Shown here: one piece after another, positions 7,091 through 14,277 of the stretch
Numbering within the stretch: the first letter of the stretch is position 1
Layout of the letters: every line of letters starts with the position of its first letter
Assembly (NCBI GenBank): GCA_966186435.1
Contig: CBIFWW010000032.1
Location: 1 to 26,411 of the forward strand
Reading direction: 5' to 3'
Length of the DNA: 26,411 bases
DNA from: CBIFWW01 sp966186435
GTDB taxonomy: Bacteria > Pseudomonadota > Gammaproteobacteria > Enterobacterales > Enterobacteriaceae
The notes under the pieces: generated by a model
Told to the model about the DNA's origin: nothing
The model's input: only the letters and a program-made list of their open reading frames with translations
The model's database searches: none
Position numbers and translations under genes: made by a program

Positions 7091-7848
7091 CATGCCTGGG
7101 GCAACCGCAGCTGCTGGAGGTTGCCGTCGAGGGTGAGATCGGTTTGTAGGGTAGCCACCCGGCGGCTGATAAACGCCATCTCCCGGCCCGCTTCCAGCTT
7201 GCCGCGCCACTTGGCCGGTACCTCTTCCAGCCGCTGATACAGCTGCTCCAAATTCCCGAAATCATTGATTAACTGGCTGGCGCTCTTGGGGCCTATCCCG
7301 GCAACGCCAGGGATCTTGCTACTGCTGACGCCGGTCAGACCCCAGTAATCCGCCAACTGGTGTGGGGCCACGCCAAATTCTGCGGCAATAAACGGCGCAT
7401 CCAGCCAGCGTTTCTGGAAGTAATCACGGATTTGAATATTGGGAGCCAACAGCTGGCAAAAGCCTTTATCGGTAGAAATTAGCGTGACCTGCTGCCCGGC
7501 TTGGGCCATTTTTACTGCCAGGGTGGCTGCCAAATCATCGGCCTCCGCCCCATGGGCGTCCCAACTGGTGACGCCGCGCCAGGCAAAGGCTTCGCGCAAG
7601 GCTGGGAGTTCTGTCGCTAAATCTTCCGGCATCGGGGCGCGTCCCGCTTTGTATTCAGGCAATACCTGGTGACGCCAACCCTCACGTCGGGCTTCGTCAT
7701 CGAACACCGCCACAGCGTGGGTCGGTTTACTGTGGGAGATAAGCTGCCCCAGCGCGCGAATACAGGTATCCGCGCAGGGCGTGCCCTGCACTGCATGAAT
7801 GCGGCGGATAAAGTTTAAAGCATCAACAATCAGCAGATGGGCAGCCAT
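7090..7848 (-). CDS. xni: Flap endonuclease Xni (ExoIX)
   Basis: Xni is a structure-specific 5' flap endonuclease related to the 5' nuclease domain of DNA polymerase I and redundant with it in lagging-strand processing. The 252-residue protein carries the 5'-nuclease core: LLIVDALN (5-12), VFDDEARREGWR with the following basic patch, the acidic ADDLAATLA and STDKGF metal-site strands, and the helix-hairpin-helix GVAGIGPKSASQLI. E. coli Xni is 251 residues and lacks one of the two metal sites of its relatives. AGGA precedes the ATG. Downstream of sdaB it is a separate unit, since a strong terminator lies between. Confidence 0.95.
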   Translation of the reverse strand: MAAHLLIVDALNFIRRIHAVQGTPCADTCIRALGQLISHSKPTHAVAVFDDEARREGWRHQVLPEYKAGRAPMPEDLATELPALREAFAWRGVTSWDAHGAEADDLAATLAVKMAQAGQQVTLISTDKGFCQLLAPNIQIRDYFQKRWLDAPFIAAEFGVAPHQLADYWGLTGVSSSKIPGVAGIGPKSASQLINDFGNLEQLYQRLEEVPAKWRGKLEAGREMAFISRRVATLQTDLTLDGNLQQLRLPQA

Positions 7849-7904
7849 AGCTTTCGTCCTGAATAAATGTGGCCATACCCTACCATTCTCAGGGGCATCA
7901 GGCG

Positions 7905-7929
7905 AAAAAAAACGCCTCCGAAGAGGCGT
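7905..7929 (-). terminator. Terminator of the sdaC-sdaB operon
   Basis: On the minus strand ACGCCTC, a UUCG tetraloop and GAGGCGT form a tight hairpin (7912-7929) followed by seven U. It lies 24 bases after the sdaB stop and separates it from xni. Confidence 0.93.
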
Positions 7930-7953
7930 CTATAGGGAGAGGGATCGCAAGTA

Positions 7954-9321
7954 TCAATCGCAGGCGAGGATTTTCATCGCCAGGCCGCCCTTAGAGGTTT
8001 CGCGGTATTTGGCGTTCATGTCTTTGCCAGTTTCATACATGGTTTCGATCACTTTATCGAGGCATACCCGCGGCTCACTGGTACGGCGCAGGGCCATACG
8101 GGCAGCATTGACGGCTTTCACCGCCGCGATGGCGTTACGCTCGATGCACGGCACTTGAACCTGCCCGGCAACCGGGTCACAGGTTAAGCCCAAGTTGTGT
8201 TCCATGCCGATCTCAGCAGCGATACATACCTGTATCGGGCTACCGCCAAGTAACTCGGTTAGTGCGGCCGCCGCCATAGAGCAGGCCACGCCCACTTCGC
8301 CCTGGCAACCGACTTCCGCCCCGGAGATCGAAGCATTCATCTTATACAGGGAGCCGATGGCACTCGCCGTTAGCAGGTAGCGGTTGATGGAGTTGGTGTT
8401 CACTTCGCGGATGAACTTGTCGTAGTAGGCCAGCACCGCCGGGACAATCCCGCAGGCGCCGTTAGTTGGCGCAGTGACCACGCGGCCACCGGCGGCGTTT
8501 TCTTCATTCACTGCCAGGGCGAACATGTTGATCCAATCCACTACGGCCATCGGGTCACTGGTGGTTTTATCGCTGGTGACCAGCATCCGGCGCAATGCGG
8601 CGGCACGGCGTGGAACCCGCATCTTGCCCGGTAATACGCCTTCAGTGGAAATCCCACGCTCAATGCCAGCGCGCATCACGTCCCACACCTGTTTAAGGTG
8701 TTGGTTCAACTCATCCTGGGTATGCATCGCCAGTTCGTTTTGCAACATCAGACCGGACAGCGACAGGCCGGTTTCGCGGCAGTGTTCCTGCAAATCAGCG
8801 GCATTGGCGTAAGGGAAGGGCACGGCGACATCGCTATCGCTGGCTTGGCCGAAATGGGCCTCGTCGACGATAAAACCGCCGCCGATGGAATAATAAGTTT
8901 GGCTATAAGACACTGCATCACCGGCCAGCGCAGTGATACGCATTCCGTTCTCATGCAGGGAGAGATTATCGGCATGGAAGTTCATGCTGGTGTTAACCGG
9001 GAATTCGACTTCGTGTTGGCCGTTAGCCAGCGTAAGGCGGCTATGAGTATTCACATCCTGAATAAAGCCGGGAATGGCATCGATATCGACGGTGTCCGGC
9101 AGATTACCCGCCAGGCCCATGATAATGGCGATATCGGTATGGTGGCCTTTACCGGTAAGGGATAAAGAGCCGTAAACATCCACTACCACCCGGGTGACAT
9201 CCTGGAGTTTACCCTGCGCAATCAGGTCATCCGTGAACTGTTTACCTGCTTTCATCGGCCCCACCGTGTGGGAGCTGGAAGGCCCGATACCGATTTTAAA
9301 AATGTCGAATACGCTAATCAT
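7954..9321 (-). CDS. sdaB: L-serine ammonia-lyase (deaminase) II
   Basis: SdaB converts L-serine to pyruvate and ammonia using a [4Fe-4S] cluster. The 455 residues match E. coli SdaB. The N-terminal beta domain starts MISVFDIFKIGIGPSSSHT; the C-terminal alpha domain holds the likely cluster cysteines Cys339 (GCQGE), Cys381 (TCDP) and Cys392 (PCIE), and the penultimate Cys454, which in this family folds back to ligate the cluster until substrate displaces it. The N-terminus resembles SdaB rather than SdaA, and sdaC upstream confirms it. It is transcribed with sdaC across a 78-base gap that contains a GC-rich hairpin. Confidence 0.96.
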   Translation of the reverse strand: MISVFDIFKIGIGPSSSHTVGPMKAGKQFTDDLIAQGKLQDVTRVVVDVYGSLSLTGKGHHTDIAIIMGLAGNLPDTVDIDAIPGFIQDVNTHSRLTLANGQHEVEFPVNTSMNFHADNLSLHENGMRITALAGDAVSYSQTYYSIGGGFIVDEAHFGQASDSDVAVPFPYANAADLQEHCRETGLSLSGLMLQNELAMHTQDELNQHLKQVWDVMRAGIERGISTEGVLPGKMRVPRRAAALRRMLVTSDKTTSDPMAVVDWINMFALAVNEENAAGGRVVTAPTNGACGIVPAVLAYYDKFIREVNTNSINRYLLTASAIGSLYKMNASISGAEVGCQGEVGVACSMAAAALTELLGGSPIQVCIAAEIGMEHNLGLTCDPVAGQVQVPCIERNAIAAVKAVNAARMALRRTSEPRVCLDKVIETMYETGKDMNAKYRETSKGGLAMKILACD

Positions 9322-9368
9322 TTGGCATCCATGGCGTTAGTACGCAGTGGGAATAAGGCTCAGGGAGC

Positions 9369-9391
9369 GCGCCGCCCGGGACAGGCGGCGC
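9369..9391 (-). other. GC-rich hairpin between sdaC and sdaB
   Basis: GCGCCGCC (9369-9376) and GGCGGCGC (9384-9391) form a perfect 8-bp stem with a 7-nt loop in the operon spacer. No U-run follows on either strand, so it is more likely an mRNA-processing or stabilising element than a terminator. Confidence 0.6.
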
Positions 9392-9399
9392 AGGGGGAA

Positions 9400-10689
9400 T
9401 TAACCGATCAGGGAGTAGGCGATTGCGGAGATGGCAATCAGGCCCATGATAACCACAAACACATTGCTGATGTGGCCGCTGTATTTACGCATCGCCGGAA
9501 CCTTGTTGATGGCATACATCGGCATCAGGAACAGAATCATCGCGATAACCGGGCCGCCCAGGGTTTCAATCATACCCAGGATGCTTGGGTTCAGTGTGGC
9601 AACAATCCAGGTGGTCACCAGCATGAACAGCGCGGTGATTTTGTTCAGGCGGTTGATTTCAATGGTTTTGCCTTTGCCACGCAAGGACTTGATTACCATA
9701 CCGTTAAAGCCTTCACGTGCGCCCAGGTAGTGGCCCAGGAAGGATTTGGTGATAGCGATAATCGCGATGATCGGTGCCATCCACGCAATAACCGGTGCGT
9801 TAAAGTGGTTTGCCAGGTAAGACAGGATAGAGATGTTCTGCTCTTTCGCCGCAGCCAGATCGGCTGGGGAGAGGCTCAGTACGCAGCTGAACACGAAGAA
9901 CATCACGGTCAACACCATCATCACGTGAGCGCGAGCCAGGATGCTGGAGCACTTCTTCTCTGCACCATTACCGTACTCTTCACGCTTCGCTACGGCGAAG
10001 GAGGAGATGATTGGAGAGTGGTTGAAGGAGAACACCATTACCGGGATCGCCAGCCACAGGGTCATCCACAGGCCGTTACCGGTTGCGGATGCGCTGCTCA
10101 GGGACAGGGTTTCCAGTGCCGCGCCGTTCCAGTTTGGGATCAGGTAGCAGGCCAGCACCATCAGAGCGATAACGAACGGGAAGACCAGCACGCTCATCGC
10201 TTTCACAATCATCTGCTCGCCGAAGCGCACGATGGTCATCATGCCCACGATCAGGATCAGAGACAGAATGGCACGCGGTGGCGGCGTCAGGTGCAGCTGG
10301 TGCGTCATGAAGCTTTCAACGGTGTTGGTGATCGCCACGCTGTAAACCAGCAGAATTGGGTAAATCGCGAAGAAGTAGAGCAGGGTAATCAGTTTACCTG
10401 CGCCGACGCCAAAGTGCTCTTCAACCACTTCAGTGATGTCTTCGCCCGGGTTTTTACCGGACAGCACGAAGCGAGCCAAGCCACGGTGTGCGAAGTAAGT
10501 CATCGGGAAGGCCAGGACAGCCATAATAATCAGAGGGATCAGGCCACCCACACCGGCGTTGATTGGCAAGAACAGGACGCCAGCACCGACAGCGGTACCG
10601 TATAAGCCCAACATCCACATAGTATCTGATTTACGCCATCCGCTACGGGACTCTGTCGAGGCCAGCGTTTGAGTTTGAGTAGTTTCCAT
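9400..10689 (-). CDS. sdaC: Serine/proton symporter SdaC (DlsT)
   Basis: SdaC imports L-serine with protons and is a member of the hydroxy/aromatic amino acid permease (HAAAP) family in the inner membrane. The 429-residue protein equals E. coli SdaC in length and is close to it throughout. About 11 hydrophobic segments are visible, beginning near residue 25 (MWMLGLYGTAVGAGVLFLPI). GGAG six bases upstream of the ATG is the ribosome site. It is first in the operon with sdaB, so uptake and breakdown of serine are produced together. In E. coli the operon is CRP-dependent. A long reading frame on the opposite strand of this gene is a shadow. Confidence 0.97.
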   Translation of the reverse strand: METTQTQTLASTESRSGWRKSDTMWMLGLYGTAVGAGVLFLPINAGVGGLIPLIIMAVLAFPMTYFAHRGLARFVLSGKNPGEDITEVVEEHFGVGAGKLITLLYFFAIYPILLVYSVAITNTVESFMTHQLHLTPPPRAILSLILIVGMMTIVRFGEQMIVKAMSVLVFPFVIALMVLACYLIPNWNGAALETLSLSSASATGNGLWMTLWLAIPVMVFSFNHSPIISSFAVAKREEYGNGAEKKCSSILARAHVMMVLTVMFFVFSCVLSLSPADLAAAKEQNISILSYLANHFNAPVIAWMAPIIAIIAITKSFLGHYLGAREGFNGMVIKSLRGKGKTIEINRLNKITALFMLVTTWIVATLNPSILGMIETLGGPVIAMILFLMPMYAINKVPAMRKYSGHISNVFVVIMGLIAISAIAYSLIG

Positions 10690-10763
10690 TAACTTCTCCA
10701 GGGAACAGTCTTTGCCAAGTTTACAGTCAATTGAGAAACTAAATTGCTTAACCGTAAAATGAA

Positions 10764-10805
10764 ATTCTATGTTTTGGTCAATTATTATGATTTTTGACCG
10801 TCACA
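10764..10805 (-). promoter_or_regulatory. Probable sdaC promoter with CRP half-site
   Basis: On the minus strand TAGAAT (10764-10769) is a good -10 without a proper -35. TGTGACGGTCAAAAAT (10790-10805) has a perfect left CRP half-site and a poor right half. Its centre lies about 41 bases before the predicted start, which is the class II CRP position. CRP control of sdaC is known in E. coli; the site here is inference. Confidence 0.45.
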
Positions 10806-10842
10806 ATTTTGGAACGGAAAGATACAGATATGGCATAAATGT

Positions 10843-10864
10843 ATCAGTGATCCCGATCTCAAAT
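10843..10864. promoter_or_regulatory. Candidate second CRP site upstream of sdaC
   Basis: The core AGTGATCCCGATCTCA matches TGTGA-N6-TCACA at 8 of 10 defined bases, and 14 of 22 positions match the extended consensus. It is centred about 96 bases upstream of the predicted sdaC start. Confidence 0.4.
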
Positions 10865-10972
10865 GCGATATTCTCCTTTTCAGGCCTTATTTCACGGTGA
10901 TTTCTGTTGATGATTGGCTAACATGACGGATAAATTTTCTTACAATAGGTAACGACTAGTTAATTCAATGGA

Positions 10973-11006
10973 TACATAAGAAGTATTTATGTAGTTATTG
11001 ATAACT
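10973..11006. repeat. Two adjacent AT-rich inverted repeats
   Basis: TACATAA (10973-10979) and TTATGTA (10987-10993) form a 7-bp inverted repeat with a 7-base spacer. Directly next to it AGTTATTGATAACT (10993-11006) is a 14-bp palindrome with a 2-base centre. They lie about 300 bp upstream of sdaC and beyond the ppnN terminator, so they do not belong to a gene. They may be a protein binding region. Confidence 0.55.
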
Positions 11007-11090
11007 TATTAGATTTGTATGAGTTTTAACGGATGGGAGTAACTAAAGGCGGCTTATCAACGGCAGGGCTAAAACCTGTAAAGCACAAAT

Positions 11091-11115
11091 AAAAAGGGTG
11101 GCCCGAAGACCACCC
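11091..11115 (-). terminator. Terminator of ppnN
   Basis: On the minus strand GGGTGGTC and GGCCACCC close a UUCG tetraloop (11096-11115, one G-U pair), followed by UUUUU. It starts 20 bases after the ppnN stop. Confidence 0.92.
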
Positions 11116-11135
11116 GATAGTTAAGGGAAGTGCAG

Positions 11136-12500
11136 TTAGCTAATAATTTCATAACAAGGAATGTAAGCGCTGCCTGGCAATTTCATGCGGTGCTGGGCCA
11201 CAAAACCTTGCAGCAGTTCATCCATGCGTTTCATCAACTGGCTATCGCCGTGGATTTTATAGGGGCCAAATTCCTCTATAGCGTGGATGCCCACTTCCTT
11301 AACGTTACCCGCCACAATACCGGAGAAGGCCCGGCGCAGCGCAGCGGCCAATTTTTCAGCCGGTTGCTCAAGGTGCAGATTGAGGTTAGCCATATTCTCG
11401 TGAGTCGGTTCGAAGGGCACCTGTAAATCCGGCGCAATGCGAATCGACCAATTAAAGCTGTAGGCATCACCAGTTTCCCGGCGGTTTTCTTTCACCAGCG
11501 GCATGGCTTTTTTCATTTGGCGGGCCACTTCTACCGGATCGCCAATGATAATTTTGTAATGCCGACGGGCGGCTTCACCCAAGGTATTGACGATAAACTC
11601 ATCCAGCACGCGGAAGTAATCAGCAGATTCTTCCGGGCCTGTGAGGATCAGGGGCAGAACCTGGTCGCGGTTGTGAGGGTTCATTAGGATACCCAGCAGA
11701 TACAGCAGCTCTTCTGCGGTCCCCACGCCGCCGGGGAAGATAATAATCCCATGAGCGATACGTACAAAGGCTTCCAGACGTTTTTCAATGTCCGGCATAA
11801 TGATTAGCTCATTCACCAGCGGGTTAGGTGGCTCAGCGGCAATGATTGAGGGTTCGGTCATACCGATAAAGCGCCCATCCCGGTAGCGCTGCTGGGCATG
11901 GCCCACCGCCGCGCCTTTCATTGGGGCTTCCATCACGCCCGGGCCACAGCCGGTGCAGATATTCAGCTCACGTAGGCCCAGTTGGTTACCCACTTTTCGG
12001 GCATAGAGGTATTCGGTTTCATTGATGGAGTGACCACCCCAGCAAACGATCATATTAGGATCTTCCCCGATGTGTAGCGCCCGGGCGTTACGCAGAATAG
12101 AGAACACCAGGTTAGTAATATGGGTGGAGTCTTCTGGATTGAGGTGTTGGAAACGCCCGGCATCGGTGATCTGCCCATAAACGAACAGAATATCCCGCAG
12201 CACGGCAAACAGGTTGGCTTGAAGTGAGCGGATGATCCGGCCATCAACAAACGCTTCTTCTGGTGGATTGATCAGCTCCAGTTTTACACCACGCTCCCGG
12301 CGCAGCACGTTGATATCGAAGCTTTCAAAGCGGGCCAGCAGCTCTTTACTGCTGTCGGTCTGGCTGCCTGAGTTAAGTACGGCTAGTGAACAATTGCGGA
12401 ATAACTGATACAGGTCACTGCTGGCAGTGCGCTTCAGCATATCAACTTCCAGCTGCGACAACATTTCCATCGATCCAAGCGGACTAATATGTGTAATCAA
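11136..12500 (-). CDS. ppnN: Pyrimidine/purine nucleotide 5'-monophosphate nucleosidase PpnN (YgdH)
   Basis: PpnN hydrolyses nucleoside 5'-monophosphates to free base and ribose 5-phosphate. In E. coli it is bound and stimulated by (p)ppGpp and contributes to nucleotide homeostasis under stress. The 454-residue protein has a central LOG-like Rossmann domain with PGGVGTAEE (256-264); Glu264 matches the catalytic residue of the E. coli enzyme. N- and C-terminal extensions are those of the PpnN family. The start codon is TTG (complement of 12498-12500), supported by AAGGAG five bases upstream and by similarity from the first residue. It lies downstream of queF but seems to have its own promoter. 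Confidence 0.95.
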   Translation of the reverse strand: MITHISPLGSMEMLSQLEVDMLKRTASSDLYQLFRNCSLAVLNSGSQTDSSKELLARFESFDINVLRRERGVKLELINPPEEAFVDGRIIRSLQANLFAVLRDILFVYGQITDAGRFQHLNPEDSTHITNLVFSILRNARALHIGEDPNMIVCWGGHSINETEYLYARKVGNQLGLRELNICTGCGPGVMEAPMKGAAVGHAQQRYRDGRFIGMTEPSIIAAEPPNPLVNELIIMPDIEKRLEAFVRIAHGIIIFPGGVGTAEELLYLLGILMNPHNRDQVLPLILTGPEESADYFRVLDEFIVNTLGEAARRHYKIIIGDPVEVARQMKKAMPLVKENRRETGDAYSFNWSIRIAPDLQVPFEPTHENMANLNLHLEQPAEKLAAALRRAFSGIVAGNVKEVGIHAIEEFGPYKIHGDSQLMKRMDELLQGFVAQHRMKLPGSAYIPCYEIIS

Positions 12501-12542
12501 GAGAACTCCTTATGGGGCGAAAGGTCGCCGCTCCCTCTGATT

Positions 12543-12572
12543 ACAATAGCGTTTGAGCAAACTATTTCACAA
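12543..12572 (-). promoter_or_regulatory. Probable ppnN promoter
   Basis: On the minus strand TTGTGA (12567-12572) and TATTGT (12543-12548) are 18 bp apart, each with 4 of 6 consensus matches, about 43-72 bases upstream of the ppnN start. The -35 lies in one arm of the perfect inverted repeat at 12562-12590. Confidence 0.45.
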
Positions 12573-12590
12573 CCTTAGGTTGTGAAATAG
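12562..12590. repeat. Perfect 13-bp inverted repeat between queF and ppnN
   Basis: CTATTTCACAACC (12562-12574) and GGTTGTGAAATAG (12578-12590) are exact complements with a TTA centre. Only TTTGCTC follows on the minus strand, so it is a poor U-tract terminator for queF. It overlaps the probable ppnN -35 and could be an operator, a terminator, or both. Confidence 0.85.
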
Positions 12591-12614
12591 ATGTGGGTTT
12601 GTAAATCATTACTG

Positions 12615-13460
12615 TTATTGGCGAACCAAACGCCCGCTGGCAGGGGTGAAGTCCGTGTTGGTACGCCAGGGATTGATGTCCAGACCACCACGGCGGGTGT
12701 AGCGGGCATAGACCGCCAGCTGCTCTGGTTGGCACATCCGCTGAATATCATTAAAGATGCGTTCCACACACTGCTCGTGGAACTCGTTATGGTTACGGAA
12801 GGAAACCAAATAGCGCAGCAGTTTCTCTCGGTCGATCTGCGGGCCACGGTAGTGGATCTGGACGGAACCCCAGTCTGGCTGATGGGTGATCAGACAGTTT
12901 GATTTCAATAAATGGCTCACCAACGTCTCTTCCACCACGGCCCCATTTCCTGCTCCCACCAGATAATCGGCATCGAAATTAAAGTTATCGATGGCGATGG
13001 GCTGATCATCGATGCACTCGCCGGTAAAGTGGGCGATGGGCTGGCCTTCCAACTCATTAAGCCGATACAGATTCACGGTAACCGGCCCTTGAGCGCACTG
13101 GGCCAGATCGGCGGACAGGGTCTGCTGGACGGTTTCCCAATCCGGGAAGCAGGTCTGGTTATAGCTGTTCAGATAAAGTTTGAAACTCTTGGACTCAATT
13201 AGATTTTCACTTGTGGCATCTACCGAAACATGGCCCACCGCCACCTGTGGTAACCCGTTGGCGTTCAGCCAGGAAAGCTCATAAAGCGTCCAGATATCGG
13301 CCCCGCTAAAGGGCAGCCCATCGGCCTTCAGGCCAAGAGGATCGCGGTTCAGAGAGCGCGGCACCGGCTGGAGCAGGGTGGCGTCATAGACATCTTTATA
13401 GGCGGTGGATTTGCCTAAGGTCAGGCCGCTTAGCGCCTGGTGGTTTTCGTAACTGGACAT
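12615..13460 (-). CDS. queF: NADPH-dependent 7-cyano-7-deazaguanine reductase QueF
   Basis: QueF reduces the nitrile preQ0 to the amine preQ1, with two NADPH, in queuosine biosynthesis for tRNA. The 281-residue protein is the long, two-domain (tunnelling-fold) form typical of gamma-proteobacteria; E. coli has 282. Visible are the family NADPH motif ESKSFK (89-94), the catalytic Cys189 in KSNCLITHQPDWGS with Asp196 in the same motif, and a histidine-rich stretch (FRNHNEFHEQ) near 221. The ribosome site (GGTG) is modest. It diverges from syd. Confidence 0.96.
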   Translation of the reverse strand: MSSYENHQALSGLTLGKSTAYKDVYDATLLQPVPRSLNRDPLGLKADGLPFSGADIWTLYELSWLNANGLPQVAVGHVSVDATSENLIESKSFKLYLNSYNQTCFPDWETVQQTLSADLAQCAQGPVTVNLYRLNELEGQPIAHFTGECIDDQPIAIDNFNFDADYLVGAGNGAVVEETLVSHLLKSNCLITHQPDWGSVQIHYRGPQIDREKLLRYLVSFRNHNEFHEQCVERIFNDIQRMCQPEQLAVYARYTRRGGLDINPWRTNTDFTPASGRLVRQ

Positions 13461-13481
13461 GTGTCACCAAATTAAAACGGG

Positions 13482-13487
13482 TACAAT
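13482..13487 (+). promoter_or_regulatory. Likely -10 of syd
   Basis: TACAAT lies 35 bases upstream of the TTG start of syd, in the short divergent spacer with queF. No convincing -35 is found at 16-18 bp. Confidence 0.4.
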
Positions 13488-13522
13488 CTCGCTAGTTTAT
13501 CTGGCCTTTGGAGAGAAAGAAA

Positions 13523-14071
13523 TTGAACGATACCCGGCAAGCCTTGTCCGAGTTTACAGCTCGCTACTGCCAATGTTGGCAACAGGCACGAGGGCACGGC
13601 CCTCAAAGCCAGGATTTGTATGGCATTCCGTCCCCTTGCCTGGAGCGTACCGGTGACGAATGTGTCTATTGGCAGCCCAAGCCGATGGCGGAAGGTGTTG
13701 ATTTAGCTGGGGTAGAGCGGGCGCTGGATATTATCGTGCGTCCAGAGATTCAGGCTTTCTTTAGCACCCAGTACGCCGGGGATATGGCCGCTCGCTTTGG
13801 TCAACATAATCTGACCCTGCTCCAGGTTTGGAGTGAAGAAGATTTCCAGCGGGTGCAAGAGAATCTCATCGGCCATCTGGTGATGCAAAAACGCTTAAAG
13901 CAGTCACCCACCCTGTTTATTGCCACCACCGATGATGAAATGGAGATTATTGCCGTAAGTAACCTGACGGGTGAAGTCGTTAGGGAAAAATTGGGCACCA
14001 CATCCCGTGAGATGCTGGCTCCCACTCTGGCCGCATTCCTTATTAGTCTTGATCCGGTGGTAACGGACTAG
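13523..14071 (+). CDS. syd: SecY-interacting protein Syd
   Basis: Syd is a peripheral cytoplasmic protein that binds SecY and is thought to check the quality of the translocon. The protein shares with E. coli Syd the blocks FTARYC, LYGIPSPC, VYWQPKP, FAGDM/YAGDM, TLLQVWSEEDFQRVQENLIGH and the C-terminal GEV-LGT region. I place the start at the TTG at 13523 (182 residues, against 181 in E. coli), because GGAGAG (13510-13515) stands at the right distance before it. An upstream in-frame TTG at 13508 would put the ribosome site inside the gene. csrB and its control region follow. Confidence 0.9.
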   Translation: MNDTRQALSEFTARYCQCWQQARGHGPQSQDLYGIPSPCLERTGDECVYWQPKPMAEGVDLAGVERALDIIVRPEIQAFFSTQYAGDMAARFGQHNLTLLQVWSEEDFQRVQENLIGHLVMQKRLKQSPTLFIATTDDEMEIIAVSNLTGEVVREKLGTTSREMLAPTLAAFLISLDPVVTD

Positions 14072-14088
14072 CGATCTGCCGTTGCCCG

Positions 14089-14106
14089 TGTAGGAGATCT
14101 CTTACA
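14089..14106. promoter_or_regulatory. UvrY (SirA) binding site upstream of csrB
   Basis: TGTAGGAGATCTCTTACA is an almost perfect 18-bp inverted repeat of the TGTAAG-N6-CTTACA type bound by UvrY/SirA/GacA regulators. It is centred about 180 bases before the csrB start, close to the position known in E. coli. A related repeat, TGTAGGATATTACA, follows at 14112-14125. Confidence 0.85.
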
Positions 14107-14242
14107 TGGGCTGTAGGATATTACATCCCTGTTAAGTAATTATTGCTGTCATGGAATAGATGAATTCCATAAAAATCAGGCATATAATTACTTTCATTCG
14201 AAGATATAATCCGAATTGCTTATGTAAGTCGCCGATTCTGCC

Positions 14243-14271
14243 TTGTAAGCGAGGCGGTTTTGAGCGAACCT
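14243..14271 (+). promoter_or_regulatory. csrB promoter
   Basis: TTGTAA (14243-14248) and the weak -10 GAACCT (14266-14271) are 17 bp apart, six bases before the expected 5' end. The poor -10 fits an activator-dependent promoter. TGTAAG occurs at 14223-14228 and 14244-14249, two helical turns apart. An IHF-like sequence with one mismatch lies at 14174-14186. Confidence 0.55.
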
Positions 14272-14277
14272 ATGTCC

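Larger units (their letters stand above)
10690..11090. other. Long non-coding region upstream of sdaC
   Basis: About 400 bases contain no credible reading frame and no RNA gene I recognise. The right part (10900-11040) is clearly AT-rich. The region holds the sdaC promoter elements and the inverted repeats listed separately. It is probably the control region of sdaC. Confidence 0.6.

Noticed and set aside
9268..10605. Open reading frame of 445 codons on the plus strand, opposite sdaC
   Set aside because: It lies wholly antisense to sdaC, is full of His, Gln, Asp and Asn in a pattern expected from the complement of hydrophobic codons, and has no ribosome site or known domain.
12549..12563. 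PurR-like sequence around GTTTGAGCAAAC upstream of ppnN
   Set aside because: The half-sites are in the reverse order of the PurR consensus (CAAAC-GTTTG), so it does not fit.
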